From positions 1-60,201 of the forward strand of contig CAZBNB010000017.1 in NCBI GenBank assembly GCA_964493245.1: 60,201 bases of DNA, read 5' to 3'. Shown here piece by piece: positions 1 through 8,658 of the stretch. Below the pieces are notes generated by a model. That model made no database searches and was not told where the DNA came from. It saw only the letters and a list, made by a program, of their open reading frames with translations. The translations under genes were made by a program, and so were the position numbers. Origin of the DNA: CAZBNB01 sp964493245. Lineage in GTDB: Bacteria; Pseudomonadota; Gammaproteobacteria; Legionellales; Legionellaceae. Within the stretch, counting starts at the first letter, position 1. Each line of letters starts with the position of its first letter.

Positions 1-774
1 GACATACCGATTAGGGACATAGAGCCAATAGATCTCACACAAGATGATCATTTATTGGCCAATAATTTCTTGATACAAGCACTTCTGGCTAGGCTAGCAA
101 ATAATCAGCTCCCACCTACATTAGGAAAAGCGTTTAAGGACGCCACCGTTTTTTTTGAACGAGCAAAGGAAGAATACTGCGCACAATATGGCCCTTTGTC
201 CCCTGATGCAAAAACAGAATGGGAACAAATAATAACAATCGTCTATAAGCACAATGTCGTTAAAAATCAAGATAAATATTACGCAAAAATATGGAAAACC
301 ATTAGGAGAGTGGATGAGCTTGATCAGCAGATGACCGAGCGCGAATACACACATATTAAGTGGCAAATGTTAAGACAAGTCATGACTTATTATCCTCATC
401 TAACACGAATAGAGATGTATGACGATCAAGGGCCTTTATTGAATTATGTCACTGAATTAGCAGAAGAAGACGCCCCAGGTGTCGTCACTACATTTAAGAT
501 CTGTTTTCAACCCAGGCCAGAAAGCCCACCGACACCAAAGAAAGCATCAACGTCGCCACGGCCAAAAACAGCGATGTTTCCACCAGTAGCAAATAAGAGG
601 GGTGTATTAGAGATAGGAGAAGAATCAGCAACGCTGATACCAACAAGCACAGGTTCAGGCAAAGGCACTGGTAAAGACAAAAGCGTAAGCATCTTTTCAC
701 CCGAAAATACGACATCTTCCACAACCACAGACGGAAAAGCAAGCTGTTGTTGTTTTCCGTTAATAACACGGTGA
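1..774 (+). CDS. C-terminal part of an uncharacterised, possibly effector-like protein (5' end outside window)
   Basis: The frame is open from base 1, with no stop upstream of the first possible start (TTG at 55), so this is probably the last 257 codons of a longer gene entering from the left. I recognise no family. The first ~160 residues are mixed and partly helical. The remainder (about 165-245) is rich in Pro, Ser, Thr and Lys and looks disordered. The protein ends with three consecutive cysteines, SCCCFPLITR, just before the stop. A cysteine cluster at a C-terminus could be a lipidation (S-acylation) site if the protein acts in a host cell, but this is not a CAAX box. A palindromic repeat follows 10 bases after the stop. 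The function is unknown. Confidence 0.6.
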   Translation, partial: DIPIRDIEPIDLTQDDHLLANNFLIQALLARLANNQLPPTLGKAFKDATVFFERAKEEYCAQYGPLSPDAKTEWEQIITIVYKHNVVKNQDKYYAKIWKTIRRVDELDQQMTEREYTHIKWQMLRQVMTYYPHLTRIEMYDDQGPLLNYVTELAEEDAPGVVTTFKICFQPRPESPPTPKKASTSPRPKTAMFPPVANKRGVLEIGEESATLIPTSTGSGKGTGKDKSVSIFSPENTTSSTTTDGKASCCCFPLITR

Positions 775-783
775 GTTTTTTGT

Positions 784-953
784 AACCCCTGTTCGGAGTT
801 TTTATGCTTTTAAATCGAGAGAAATCAATGAGCACGAGGCAAACGCTCTAAAAAAGCGCAGCACTAGCAGCGCTAATGTGAGCATTTTTTAGAGCGTTTA
901 ACGAAGTAATCATTGATTTATCGAAGGTTTAAAAGCATACGAACTGGGGTTTT
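784..953. repeat. Long imperfect palindrome (MITE-like)
   Basis: The outer arms AACCCCTGTTCG (784-795) and CGAACTGGGGTT (941-952) pair. Inward, TATGCTTTTAAA pairs with TTTAAAAGCATA, AAATCAATGA with TCATTGATTT, and AAACGCTCTAAAAAA with TTTTTTAGAGCGTTT. The centre is about AGCGCAGCACTAGCAGCGCT. The whole ~170-bp segment can fold into one hairpin. It fills most of the 312-bp gap between the first two genes. Only one copy is seen in this window. Confidence 0.75.
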
Positions 954-995
954 GTAATTCCTGAGATGTTTAATGAGGTCCACTTAACTGCTAAG

Positions 996-1016
996 TGTTC
1001 ACTCCGCACGAGGGAA
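996..1016 (+). repeat. Short dispersed repeat, partial copy
   Basis: The segment carries TGTTCACTCCGCACGAG, which recurs in longer form at 34646-34686 (+) and, as reverse complement, at about 1977-2013. Its role is unknown. Positions 954-995 and 1017-1086 show nothing else recognisable. Confidence 0.5.
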
Positions 1017-1086
1017 CACGGTTACCTTAACGGTTGTAATTGTTCAGGGGGAATGCTTGAATTTTGGGAAACAGCGTGCACATTTA

Positions 1087-1914
1087 CTAACTATTCACGC
1101 GCTTTGACATCGGCACCATCAAAGAAAAACACAGGTTGCTCGGGTCACTTTGCCGCACAAGCTTCGGTGCCTTGAGAAGGACCATCGCACTATCAGCTGA
1201 ATCGGCTATATTCACATATTGACATATTTGCTTAATCACCAAGTTTTTGTTAATCAAGAATCGAATCATACGCGTATACTCTGCCACATTTTTTGACAAA
1301 ATAATAATCGGCACAGGTGCTTTTTTTTGAAGGTGGATTTTGACTAAGGCTTCTAGAAACTCCCACTCTGTGCCAATACCACCCAGACTAATAACGACGC
1401 CTTGTGCATAGTCGATCAAATCGGCTTCGCGTTTGGCCATACTTCGATACACAAACGTATAACGTGGAATATCTTCTGGATCTGCTTTTTCCACGCTCAA
1501 ATTTAAAGGGGAGGTATAAATATTAACATCTAAACTCAACACTTTAGCATTTTGACGCCCGTCTCTTGCTCCCAAAGTCGCTGCACGCATAATGCCGCCA
1601 CCGCCCCCCGTAGCGAGCGGGAATGCCAGTGATGCGCTGTCTGCCGACCATTTTTTTGCAAACTCATAAATCAACTGATAGTCCTCTGGATACACCGGAT
1701 TTTGCCGATTCGCCCCAAAAATGACCATAAATCCATGCGGCGCATATTTTTGTAAAAAAAGCCGTGAGCAATAACCATCCCACTTTTCATCAGCATAAGA
1801 CGGGGGTTGATAAGGTTTAAGAACAACGGTTTCGGAACAATCAATAGACTCAGCAAAAACGGTTGATACGCACAGGATTAGCCAGATAATAGAATGAAAT
1901 AAAATCGCTCGCAT
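1087..1914 (-). CDS. LOG/TIGR00730-family (lysine decarboxylase-like Rossmann) protein with signal peptide
   Basis: The family hallmarks are TGGGGGIMRAA and LGGIGTEWE, matching the glycine-rich loop and PGGxGTxxE motif of LOG-type phosphoribohydrolases. That family includes cytokinin-activating enzymes and the nucleotide 5'-monophosphate nucleosidase PpnN. The open frame begins at 1956, but the ATG at 1914 has a good ribosome site (AAAAGG, 8 bases upstream) and gives 275 residues. From that start the first ~22 residues form a typical Sec signal peptide (MRAILFHSIIWLILCVSTVFA). Most LOG proteins are cytosolic, so periplasmic or secreted placement is unusual. It is transcribed alone, toward the palindrome at 784-953. 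Substrate unknown; family assignment is firm, export is inferred. Confidence 0.8.
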   Translation of the reverse strand: MRAILFHSIIWLILCVSTVFAESIDCSETVVLKPYQPPSYADEKWDGYCSRLFLQKYAPHGFMVIFGANRQNPVYPEDYQLIYEFAKKWSADSASLAFPLATGGGGGIMRAATLGARDGRQNAKVLSLDVNIYTSPLNLSVEKADPEDIPRYTFVYRSMAKREADLIDYAQGVVISLGGIGTEWEFLEALVKIHLQKKAPVPIIILSKNVAEYTRMIRFLINKNLVIKQICQYVNIADSADSAMVLLKAPKLVRQSDPSNLCFSLMVPMSKRVNS

Positions 1915-1976
1915 ATTACCTTTTTTAGTATCGTAAAAATTTAGCATACTACACATCGGGAAGCATTCAAAATGCG

Positions 1977-2013
1977 ATCAAATATGGCCGCTCTCTCGTG
2001 CGCAGTGAACACT
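1977..2013 (-). repeat. Short dispersed repeat
   Basis: On the minus strand this reads TGTTCACTGCGCACGAG followed by GCGGCCATATTTGA, closely matching 34646-34686 on the plus strand. It sits between the LOG-like gene and the permease stop codon. Confidence 0.55.
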
Positions 2014-2022
2014 TACGATTTA

Positions 2023-3216
2023 TCACATCACAACGGCAAGACACAATAACCCGATTGCGGCGGCACCAATCACCATCAAACTGATTTGTCCACCAGGTAA
2101 AATAATCGTGTCTTTTTTAGCAACATAGATTTTTCGCCCTTGCCAAGCCATTAAAACAGGTAATAAAAGAAGAAAAATAACACAACAAATACCGGCGTAA
2201 CCCAATGCATGCAAATAGATACCCGGTTTAAACAACACCACAATCAACGGTGGTAAAAACGTTAAGGTTATCACACCCAACCCTTGTCCACCCTTCTTAT
2301 TGAGCTTAAAACCATCCGCTAAGAAATCAAATAAGCTTAACGAGACACCCAACAGCGCCGTCACAATACAAATGGATGTGAAAAACTGGAAAAAGCCGTG
2401 GATCCAAACATTGTGAACGGCTTCGCCCAGTGCCACCGTTAAACCACTGGTCGCATGATCGCTGGTCATCAAAGCCATCAAACCACCATGCCCCTCTCGT
2501 TTAACTACCCCCATGATAATAACCATCCACAGAATATAGCAAAATAGCGGGATAAGTGAGCCGTACAAAATAACGCGCCGCAGCGAAGGGATATCATCGG
2601 CAAAATATTCACGCAAGCTAGGCACAATGGTTGCATAACCAAACGAGGTGATCAGAATCATTAAACTACCGGTGATCGCAGGCAAATAACCATGATTTAA
2701 TTGTTGGAATTGTACATGTGGGCTAATCACGAAAACCAGCAACACATAAATTGCCAGCTTACCAAACATAAAACCACGGTTCACATAATCAACTAAATGA
2801 ATACCGTGATAAACAATAATACCAAAGACCACTGTAAATAAAACCGATGCGCACCAACTGGGTAAATGCACATGAGCCTGTTGTAAAATACTATTCAATA
2901 CATCCGTACCACCGGAAATGTAAGCCGCTAAAAGACTATATAACAAAACCAAACACGTAGCCCAAGCCAAAATTTGCCCGGGAAGACCGAGTGTGGTTTT
3001 TGCCATGGTGATCATATTGCTGCCTGGTGGGCAATGTAAGCTTACTTCTAAAATCAGCAGGGCGCCGCCTGTCATGATTAACCAACAAAAAATCAAAAAA
3101 TAAATCGAATTCAACATACCGACTTCGGCTAAGGAAACAGGCAGTGCTAACATGCCACCACCAATTGAAGTGCCCACAATGAGTAATATGCCGCCGATCA
3201 GTCTGGAATTTAACAT
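2023..3216 (-). CDS. Aromatic amino acid permease, HAAAP family (TyrP/Mtr-like)
   Basis: A 397-residue integral membrane protein with about 11 hydrophobic segments. The N-terminus has the family motif GTSIGGGMLALP, followed by LLILEVSLHCPPGSNMITMAK and SLLAAYISGG, which align by eye with E. coli TyrP. Members are proton-driven tyrosine or tryptophan importers of the inner membrane. The ATG at 3216 is preceded by AGGA at a normal distance. It lies about 2.9 kb from trpCFBA on the opposite strand, so uptake and synthesis of aromatic amino acids are loosely clustered. Whether Trp or Tyr is carried cannot be told from sequence alone. The 171 bases upstream (3217-3387) are AT-rich with no recognised operator. 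Confidence 0.88.
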   Translation of the reverse strand: MLNSRLIGGILLIVGTSIGGGMLALPVSLAEVGMLNSIYFLIFCWLIMTGGALLILEVSLHCPPGSNMITMAKTTLGLPGQILAWATCLVLLYSLLAAYISGGTDVLNSILQQAHVHLPSWCASVLFTVVFGIIVYHGIHLVDYVNRGFMFGKLAIYVLLVFVISPHVQFQQLNHGYLPAITGSLMILITSFGYATIVPSLREYFADDIPSLRRVILYGSLIPLFCYILWMVIIMGVVKREGHGGLMALMTSDHATSGLTVALGEAVHNVWIHGFFQFFTSICIVTALLGVSLSLFDFLADGFKLNKKGGQGLGVITLTFLPPLIVVLFKPGIYLHALGYAGICCVIFLLLLPVLMAWQGRKIYVAKKDTIILPGGQISLMVIGAAAIGLLCLAVVM

Positions 3217-3387
3217 GATTTATCCTGGTTAAATTATCTAAAAATATTACCATTTGAACAAATATATGTCAAATAACTTGGCATATTTTGCATTTTTTGA
3301 ACTTCAACTGTTCAATATGGACCAAATGTGTTTTTTTGATAAGCGCAATGGCGCGTTCCAGTATATCAACATATTTATCAGCGTGAA

Positions 3388-4977
3388 TCAACTCTCCTCG
3401 CTCACAAAATCATGAAAACGACCGTTAAAATCTCGGATCTGCCCACGTTCATTGAAGGACCAGATTCTTTTGGCAATTTTTTCCACAAAAAAACGATTGT
3501 GGCTAACAAAAATTAATGTCCCAGTATAGCTGACCAACGCATCGGCAAGAGCCTCAATGGTTTCAAGATCCAAATGGTTTGTTGGCTCGTCTAAAAACAA
3601 GACATTCGGCGCGCTTAAAATCACTTTTGCCAATAACAAGCGCGCAGCTTCGCCACCACTTAAGGATAAAATATTTTTATCTACCGTGTCTTTGGAAAAC
3701 AACATTTGACCTAGAACATTACGCATCGCTTGTTCAGTAACCTCGGTGACCTCTTCTCTAAGCCAATTCAATACACTGATAGAACGATTTAACACATCGT
3801 GGTGATCTTGAGAAAAATAACTCACACGGACTTCATTACCAGATTCGATGCTACCCTCATCCAACGGAACAATGCCTAGAATCATTTTAATCAGCGTTGA
3901 TTTCCCACGGCCATTCGCCCCCACCAAAGCAATTTTATCATGCCGATGAACTTCGGCGTCAAAATGCTGAAACAAGGGGGTTTGTTGAAAAGATTTACTA
4001 AGCCCTTTCAATTTAAAAACCGTTTTTCCAGAGGGTCGTTTGGGTTTAAACTGAAAATGCGGCGCAATTCTTGACGAGTTCACCAAATCAGGCACTTCAA
4101 TTTTTTCAATCATTTTCATGCGTGAGCGCGCCAGTGTTGCTTTCGACGCTTTAGCACCAAATCTGTCGACAAACTTTTGCAAATGCGCAATTTTTTCTTC
4201 CGCACTGCGTTTTTCAATGGTTTTTTGTGTTTGTATCAGTTCTTTTTCGGCCAAAAATTTTTCATATTTACCCGGATACTTACGAATTTCGCCATAATCA
4301 ATATCCAAAATATGATCCGCCAAATTATCAATAAAAGTCACATCGTGAGAAATAAAAAGCAGCAATCCTTTGAATGAATGCTTTAAAAACTGCTCAAGCC
4401 AACGAATGGAAACAATATCTAAATGATTGGTTGGTTCATCTAACAATAAAATAGATGGATTTTGAAACAAAGCTTGTGCTAACAAAACACGCAGCTTATA
4501 GCCCCCTGACAACGCTTTCAGTGGTTTTTGGTGGTATTCTTTAACAATGCCCAAACCGCTTAATATCGCCTCTATTTCAAGCGGCGCTTGATAACCATCT
4601 TGATGCAAAATAATGTCTTCAAGCTCAGCAATCCGAAAACCTTTTTTATCGGTCCAATCATCTCCTGCTAACAAGACATCTTTTTCTTTGAGTGCGGCCC
4701 ACAGCGTGCGCTTACCCTGCAGCACAACATCATCAATCGGCGTATCTTCGTAACGAAATTGATCTTGCTTCAGCCAACCAATGCTGGCATCTTTAGGAAT
4801 CAAAATCTCACCCAGACTAGCCTCTTCCTCTCCCAGAATCAACTTAAAAAGTGTGGATTTTCCGGTACCATTCGCACCAATTAACGCGTATGTTTGGTTT
4901 GTGTTGAGATTTAAGCTGACATCTGAAAACAGCAATTTGCTGCCGAATGTCATGCCCAGTTCATTCAGTATAATCAT
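3388..4977 (-). CDS. ybiT: ABC-F family ATPase, YbiT-like
   Basis: A 529-residue soluble protein with two ABC domains. Walker A motifs are GANGTGKST (about 34-42) and GANGRGKST in the second half. Signature motifs are LSGGYKLRVLLAQAL and LSGGEAARLLLAKVI, and both Walker B regions are followed by LDEPTNHLD. It has no membrane segment, as expected for ABC-F translation factors that bind the ribosomal E site. Length and the stretches SIRWLEQFL and DYGEIRKYPGKY match YbiT better than EttA or Uup. The next gene upstream ends 9 bases away on the same strand, so the two are probably co-transcribed. The exact role of YbiT is poorly defined even in E. coli. Confidence 0.88.
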   Translation of the reverse strand: MIILNELGMTFGSKLLFSDVSLNLNTNQTYALIGANGTGKSTLFKLILGEEEASLGEILIPKDASIGWLKQDQFRYEDTPIDDVVLQGKRTLWAALKEKDVLLAGDDWTDKKGFRIAELEDIILHQDGYQAPLEIEAILSGLGIVKEYHQKPLKALSGGYKLRVLLAQALFQNPSILLLDEPTNHLDIVSIRWLEQFLKHSFKGLLLFISHDVTFIDNLADHILDIDYGEIRKYPGKYEKFLAEKELIQTQKTIEKRSAEEKIAHLQKFVDRFGAKASKATLARSRMKMIEKIEVPDLVNSSRIAPHFQFKPKRPSGKTVFKLKGLSKSFQQTPLFQHFDAEVHRHDKIALVGANGRGKSTLIKMILGIVPLDEGSIESGNEVRVSYFSQDHHDVLNRSISVLNWLREEVTEVTEQAMRNVLGQMLFSKDTVDKNILSLSGGEAARLLLAKVILSAPNVLFLDEPTNHLDLETIEALADALVSYTGTLIFVSHNRFFVEKIAKRIWSFNERGQIRDFNGRFHDFVSEES

Positions 4978-4986
4978 GTAAACAAC

Positions 4987-5700
4987 TTATTGAAAAAGGG
5001 GTTTAATTTGTAAAAATTCCGATGAGCGCTTGATCACGCGACGCCCATAAAAATACCTTGCAATCACGTTAGTCACAAATTGATTTAATTTGTGGGGTAA
5101 AAATGGCATCGGGCGTAACACATCAATGATCAAAACAGCACGATAATCATCACTTTCATTCCGAACTTCATGCGGCCAAGAATCATCGAACAAGACGGCG
5201 TCACCTTCTTTCCAAACATAAGGCTTTTGATTCACAATGATGTGCGGTGGATTATTTTTAGGGACATGCACCCCCAAATGATAACGCAAATAACCCATAT
5301 AAGGGCCTTCATGTAATGGAATCGATTTACCTGGCTCTAAAATTGAAAAAAAAGCTTGTATCATATTGGGTACGCGCTGCACCAAATCACATACTTGTGG
5401 ACACAATCGTCGCGCTTCAGGCAACTCTTGTCCCAATAAATAAAACATAAAAACATTCCACTTTTTATCACAGTGATTAGAAATCTCCGCCTCACCAGGA
5501 TCAACATCATGATAACGTGGCAAATCATCGACCCGTGTCAACACCTGCTGAAAAGCATCTTGAATGACTTGAATTTGTTCGGTGACAACATGAAGCGCCG
5601 GATATACCGCTTGAATATCAAAAAAAGTCGGGCGCTGCTGGCCGCCGATATAACGCGCGTAAAATCGATTCAATTTGTCTTTTAAATAGTGATAATCCAT
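4987..5700 (-). CDS. Aspartyl/asparaginyl beta-hydroxylase-like 2-oxoglutarate/Fe(II) dioxygenase
   Basis: A 237-residue protein of the aspartyl beta-hydroxylase fold (Asp_Arg_Hydrox). The core region contains IPLHEGPYMGYLRYHLGV, then DAVLFDDSWPHEVRNES with a downstream Arg (DDYRAVLIID). The two histidines (LHEGP and WPHEV) are the likely iron ligands and the Arg the likely 2-oxoglutarate anchor. Bacterial members include LpxO, which hydroxylates lipid A acyl chains, and uncharacterised protein hydroxylases. Homology alone does not separate these. I chose ATG 5700 over the TTG at 5706. It precedes the ABC-F gene with a 9-base gap. The divergent trp operon lies on the other side of a large hairpin. 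Confidence 0.8.
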   Translation of the reverse strand: MDYHYLKDKLNRFYARYIGGQQRPTFFDIQAVYPALHVVTEQIQVIQDAFQQVLTRVDDLPRYHDVDPGEAEISNHCDKKWNVFMFYLLGQELPEARRLCPQVCDLVQRVPNMIQAFFSILEPGKSIPLHEGPYMGYLRYHLGVHVPKNNPPHIIVNQKPYVWKEGDAVLFDDSWPHEVRNESDDYRAVLIIDVLRPMPFLPHKLNQFVTNVIARYFYGRRVIKRSSEFLQIKPLFQ

Positions 5701-5830
5701 AAACAAGCCGCTCTATTTGTCAAATAGTTGCATAGTATAACACGGCCAATACCGATTGACATTTTGTTTTCTTTTGTCAGATTGGCTCTGTTGATTAAGA
5801 GGGTCAAAGGAATCTAAAGGATCCGTGCCA

Positions 5831-5953
5831 GAACACACTCCTGGTTTGGGGGGGAGCTTTAAGGACACGCTAGACACGTCCATGTCGCTCGGTGACCGCC
5901 ATCCATGGCGGCCAACGGTCCTTAAAGCTCCCCCCCAAACCAGGAGTGTGTTC
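5831..5953. repeat. Perfect 36-bp inverted repeat with 51-nt loop
   Basis: The left arm 5831-5866 (GAACACACTCCTGGTTTG, seven G in all, AGCTTTAAGGAC) is the exact reverse complement of 5918-5953. The loop contains a smaller hairpin, CCGCCAT-CC-ATGGCGG. Weaker pairing continues outward to roughly 5797 and 5990. It lies between the divergent beta-hydroxylase and trp units. In RNA from either strand it would form a very stable hairpin. It may be a decayed mobile-element end pair or an insulator. No other copy is seen here. Confidence 0.85.
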
Positions 5954-6021
5954 CATCCGGCATCGGGTATTGATTCTTTTGAGGTTCTGTTCATGTAACA
6001 TCAATCTTGTATTGTTATAGC

Positions 6022-6050
6022 GTTACAAAATTACTTTTGTATGTTATACT
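6022..6050 (+). promoter_or_regulatory. Probable sigma-70 promoter of trpCFBA
   Basis: -10 TATACT (6045-6050) with a TG just upstream (TGTTATACT), a 17-base spacer, and -35-like GTTACA (6022-6027). It overlaps the upstream ATG at 6041, which argues against that codon as the trpC start. The predicted leader is about 25 bases, too short for a leader peptide or attenuator. Confidence 0.55.
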
Positions 6051-6082
6051 CGGTTTTATTCTTCAGCATGGGGACAATAACC

Positions 6083-6856
6083 GTGAGCGAATTTTTAAAT
6101 AAGATGCGTGAATGCACACAACAGCGTCTGGCGGCAATCCATGATTCACTGGAAGCCCTGCAACCCACCATTCAATCTCGAGAGCCGCATCCATTTTTAT
6201 CGCGCTTTCAAAAAGCCAGCGCACCCCGCTTCATTGCTGAGGTGAAATTTGCGAGTCCGTCGTTAGGGAAAATTGCGGCGGGTGATCCGGTTAAAGTGGC
6301 GGGGCAATATTTAGCCCACAGTGCTGCCGCTGTTTCCGTTTTAACAGAGCCGGATTATTTTCAAGGATCCATCACGTATTTACAACGGATTCGCAACGCA
6401 TTTCCAGATGCTTTGTTGTTAATGAAAGATTTTATTTTAGATGAAATGCAATTATTGCAAGCCAGACTATACGGTGCTGATGCGGTGTTATTGATTGTGG
6501 CATTTCTTGAAATACACACTTTAGAAGCATTATATCAGCGCGCATTATCGCTTGGGCTAACGCCGCTGATCGAAGTGCATACACAAGAAGAGTTACACAT
6601 CGCGCAAGCGTTGGGCGCGCAATTAATCGGAGTCAACAATCGGAACTTACACACGTTATCGGTTGATTTATCGGTATCCAAAATATTGTCTTATGGCTTT
6701 AATGAGCAAGCCACCTTTATTTCCGAAAGTGGCATACAGTCGGCAAGCGATATTCAACAGTTAACAAAATATGGCTTTGATGGTTTTTTAATTGGCGGCC
6801 ATTTGATGCAACAAGCAAATCCAGGTAAAGCACTCGCACAATTACGGACAGCATAG
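6083..6856 (+). CDS. trpC: Indole-3-glycerol-phosphate synthase
   Basis: Converts CdRP to indole-3-glycerol phosphate in tryptophan synthesis. Motifs seen: IAEVKFASPSLGKI (catalytic Lys and SPS), LMKDFILDEMQ, LIEVHTQEEL, IGVNNRNLHT, ISESGI and a final GFLIGG phosphate-binding loop. The frame is open from ATG 6041, but that ATG lies inside the promoter -10. GTG 6083 has GGGGA 8 bases upstream and gives the typical N-terminus (M)SEFLNKM, 257 residues, a usual length for monofunctional TrpC. It is the first gene of trpCFBA and ends 1 base before trpF. TrpC and TrpF are separate here, unlike the fused E. coli enzyme. Confidence 0.95.
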   Translation: MSEFLNKMRECTQQRLAAIHDSLEALQPTIQSREPHPFLSRFQKASAPRFIAEVKFASPSLGKIAAGDPVKVAGQYLAHSAAAVSVLTEPDYFQGSITYLQRIRNAFPDALLLMKDFILDEMQLLQARLYGADAVLLIVAFLEIHTLEALYQRALSLGLTPLIEVHTQEELHIAQALGAQLIGVNNRNLHTLSVDLSVSKILSYGFNEQATFISESGIQSASDIQQLTKYGFDGFLIGGHLMQQANPGKALAQLRTA

Positions 6857-6857
6857 G

Positions 6858-7481
6858 ATGAGCACTCACATTAAAATATGCGGTATTACTACATCAGAAG
6901 ACGCGCAAATGGCCATTGAAATGGGAGCGCAAGCACTGGGCTTTAACTTTTATTCTCAAAGTCCCCGTTATGTATGTATGCAAACGGCGGCTGCGATAAA
7001 ACGGACGCTGCCTTCGTTTGTTGAAGTAGTCGGTGTGTTTGTGAATACGGCCTTATGCGACATGATACGCATACAACAACACGTTGGTTTTGATACCTTT
7101 CAATTGCACGGGGATGAGCCATTATCAGCACATCAATCATTGCCTTTCCCGATCATTAAAGCTTATCGCCCTCATCACGACGGTGATTTAAATACCATCC
7201 TGGCTTGTCCTGAAAATGTCACGGTTTTACTGGATGCGCCAAGTGGTGAACACTATGGTGGCACAGGTAAACTGGCGAATTGGTCGCTTGCTAAAAAATT
7301 GGCTCGTCAGCGTCGATTGATTTTAGCCGGGGGATTAACGGCAGACAATGTCGCGGCAGCAATTCAACAAGTCAGACCACACATGGTAGATGTTTGTAGC
7401 GGTGTCGAGAGACATCCGGGACAAAAATCACGGACAAAAATGCAGGCTTTTTTTGATGCGGTTTTAGAGGTAACAAGATGA
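6858..7481 (+). CDS. trpF: Phosphoribosylanthranilate isomerase
   Basis: Amadori rearrangement of phosphoribosylanthranilate to CdRP, the step before TrpC. The 207-residue TIM barrel begins with IKICGIT (catalytic Cys in CGIT), then ALGFNFYSQSPRYV, the LDAPSGEHYGGTGK segment with the catalytic Asp, and LAGGL near the C-terminus. The length is normal. It starts 1 base after the trpC stop and ends with a 4-base ATGA overlap with trpB, so translation is probably coupled. Confidence 0.95.
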   Translation: MSTHIKICGITTSEDAQMAIEMGAQALGFNFYSQSPRYVCMQTAAAIKRTLPSFVEVVGVFVNTALCDMIRIQQHVGFDTFQLHGDEPLSAHQSLPFPIIKAYRPHHDGDLNTILACPENVTVLLDAPSGEHYGGTGKLANWSLAKKLARQRRLILAGGLTADNVAAAIQQVRPHMVDVCSGVERHPGQKSRTKMQAFFDAVLEVTR

Positions 7482-8632
7482 AAAAAGGTTATTTTGGTGA
7501 TTATGGTGGTTGTTTTGCTGCTGAAACGCTGATGCAACCATTGCACGAATTGGAAGCGGCTTATCGATACTATATCGATGACGCAGCTTTCCAAGCCGAA
7601 CTAAAAATATATATGCAACAATATGTTGGGCGTCCCACACCGTTGACCTTTGCGCAACGGTTAACAACACATTGTGCCGGCGCTCAAATTTATTTAAAAA
7701 GAGAGGATTTAACCCACACCGGGGCTCACAAAATAAACAATGCACTGGGCCAAGGTTTATTAGCAAAAAAAATGGGAAAAAAGCGTGTCATTGCGGAAAC
7801 GGGTGCTGGGCAGCATGGTGTTGCCACCGCCAGTGTCTGCGCGCAATTAGGTCTTGAATGTACCGTTTACATGGGCGCTAAAGACATGCAAAGGCAAGCA
7901 TTAAACGTAAAACGTATGCGGCTTTTAGGTGCAACCGTCATCGCGGTGAATGCGGGCGCGTGCACCCTTAAGGATGCCGTGAACGAAGCCATGCGTGATT
8001 GGGTTACGCACATTGACAGCTATTATATTATTGGTTCCGCATTGGGCCCTCATCCCTATCCTACCATGGTACGTGATTTTCAAACGGTGATTGGGCGTGA
8101 AGTGCGGGCACAAATTCTAGAGCAAGCCGGTCAATTGCCCTCAGAAATGGTGGCATGCGTTGGCGGCGGTAGCAATGCCATTGGGCTTTTTTATCCTTTT
8201 TTAGACGTGCTTGATGTTGCCCTAGTCGGTGTAGAGGCGGGGGGGAAAAGCATCAGTGAAGGCCAGCACGCAGCGCGCTTTGCGGGTGGCTCTGTGGGTG
8301 TGTTTCAGGGAACCAAAACCTTTTTACTCCAAGATGAACATGGACAAGTACAAGAAACACACAGTATTTCCGCTGGTTTAGATTATCCAGGCGTTGGGCC
8401 AGAACATGCACATTTACACGCTGTGGGGCGCGTACATTATACACATGCTTCCGATGATGAAGCACTGGATGCTGCGATTGTATTGGCAAGATTAGAGGGC
8501 ATTTTACCGGCATTGGAAAGTGCACATGCATTGGCTTATGTATTGAAACGAGCACCTCAAATGCAACCGGACGAGGTCCTGGTAGTCAATATTTCCGGGA
8601 GAGGTGATAAAGATGTTGAAAATTATCGCTAA
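7478..8632 (+). CDS. trpB: Tryptophan synthase beta subunit
   Basis: PLP enzyme that condenses indole with serine in the alpha2beta2 synthase complex. The PLP lysine lies in HTGAHKINNALGQ, followed by ETGAGQHGVATA. The phosphate-binding loop is GGGSNAIG. The 384 residues are a little shorter than E. coli TrpB but complete. The start overlaps the trpF stop by 4 bases and has AGAGG upstream. The family is TrpB1, consistent with pairing with the adjacent trpA. Confidence 0.96.
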   Translation: MKKGYFGDYGGCFAAETLMQPLHELEAAYRYYIDDAAFQAELKIYMQQYVGRPTPLTFAQRLTTHCAGAQIYLKREDLTHTGAHKINNALGQGLLAKKMGKKRVIAETGAGQHGVATASVCAQLGLECTVYMGAKDMQRQALNVKRMRLLGATVIAVNAGACTLKDAVNEAMRDWVTHIDSYYIIGSALGPHPYPTMVRDFQTVIGREVRAQILEQAGQLPSEMVACVGGGSNAIGLFYPFLDVLDVALVGVEAGGKSISEGQHAARFAGGSVGVFQGTKTFLLQDEHGQVQETHSISAGLDYPGVGPEHAHLHAVGRVHYTHASDDEALDAAIVLARLEGILPALESAHALAYVLKRAPQMQPDEVLVVNISGRGDKDVENYR

Positions 8633-8658
8633 ACACAACATCAACCTAAGGATTTAAC

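Noticed and set aside
5713..5994. 93-codon minus-strand ORF between the beta-hydroxylase and trpC
   Set aside because: It is made mostly of the 36-bp inverted repeat and its surroundings, so the reading frame is an accident of the palindrome.
6041..6082. Upstream ATG as the trpC start
   Set aside because: This ATG lies in the promoter -10 hexamer; GTG 6083 has a good ribosome site and the expected N-terminus.
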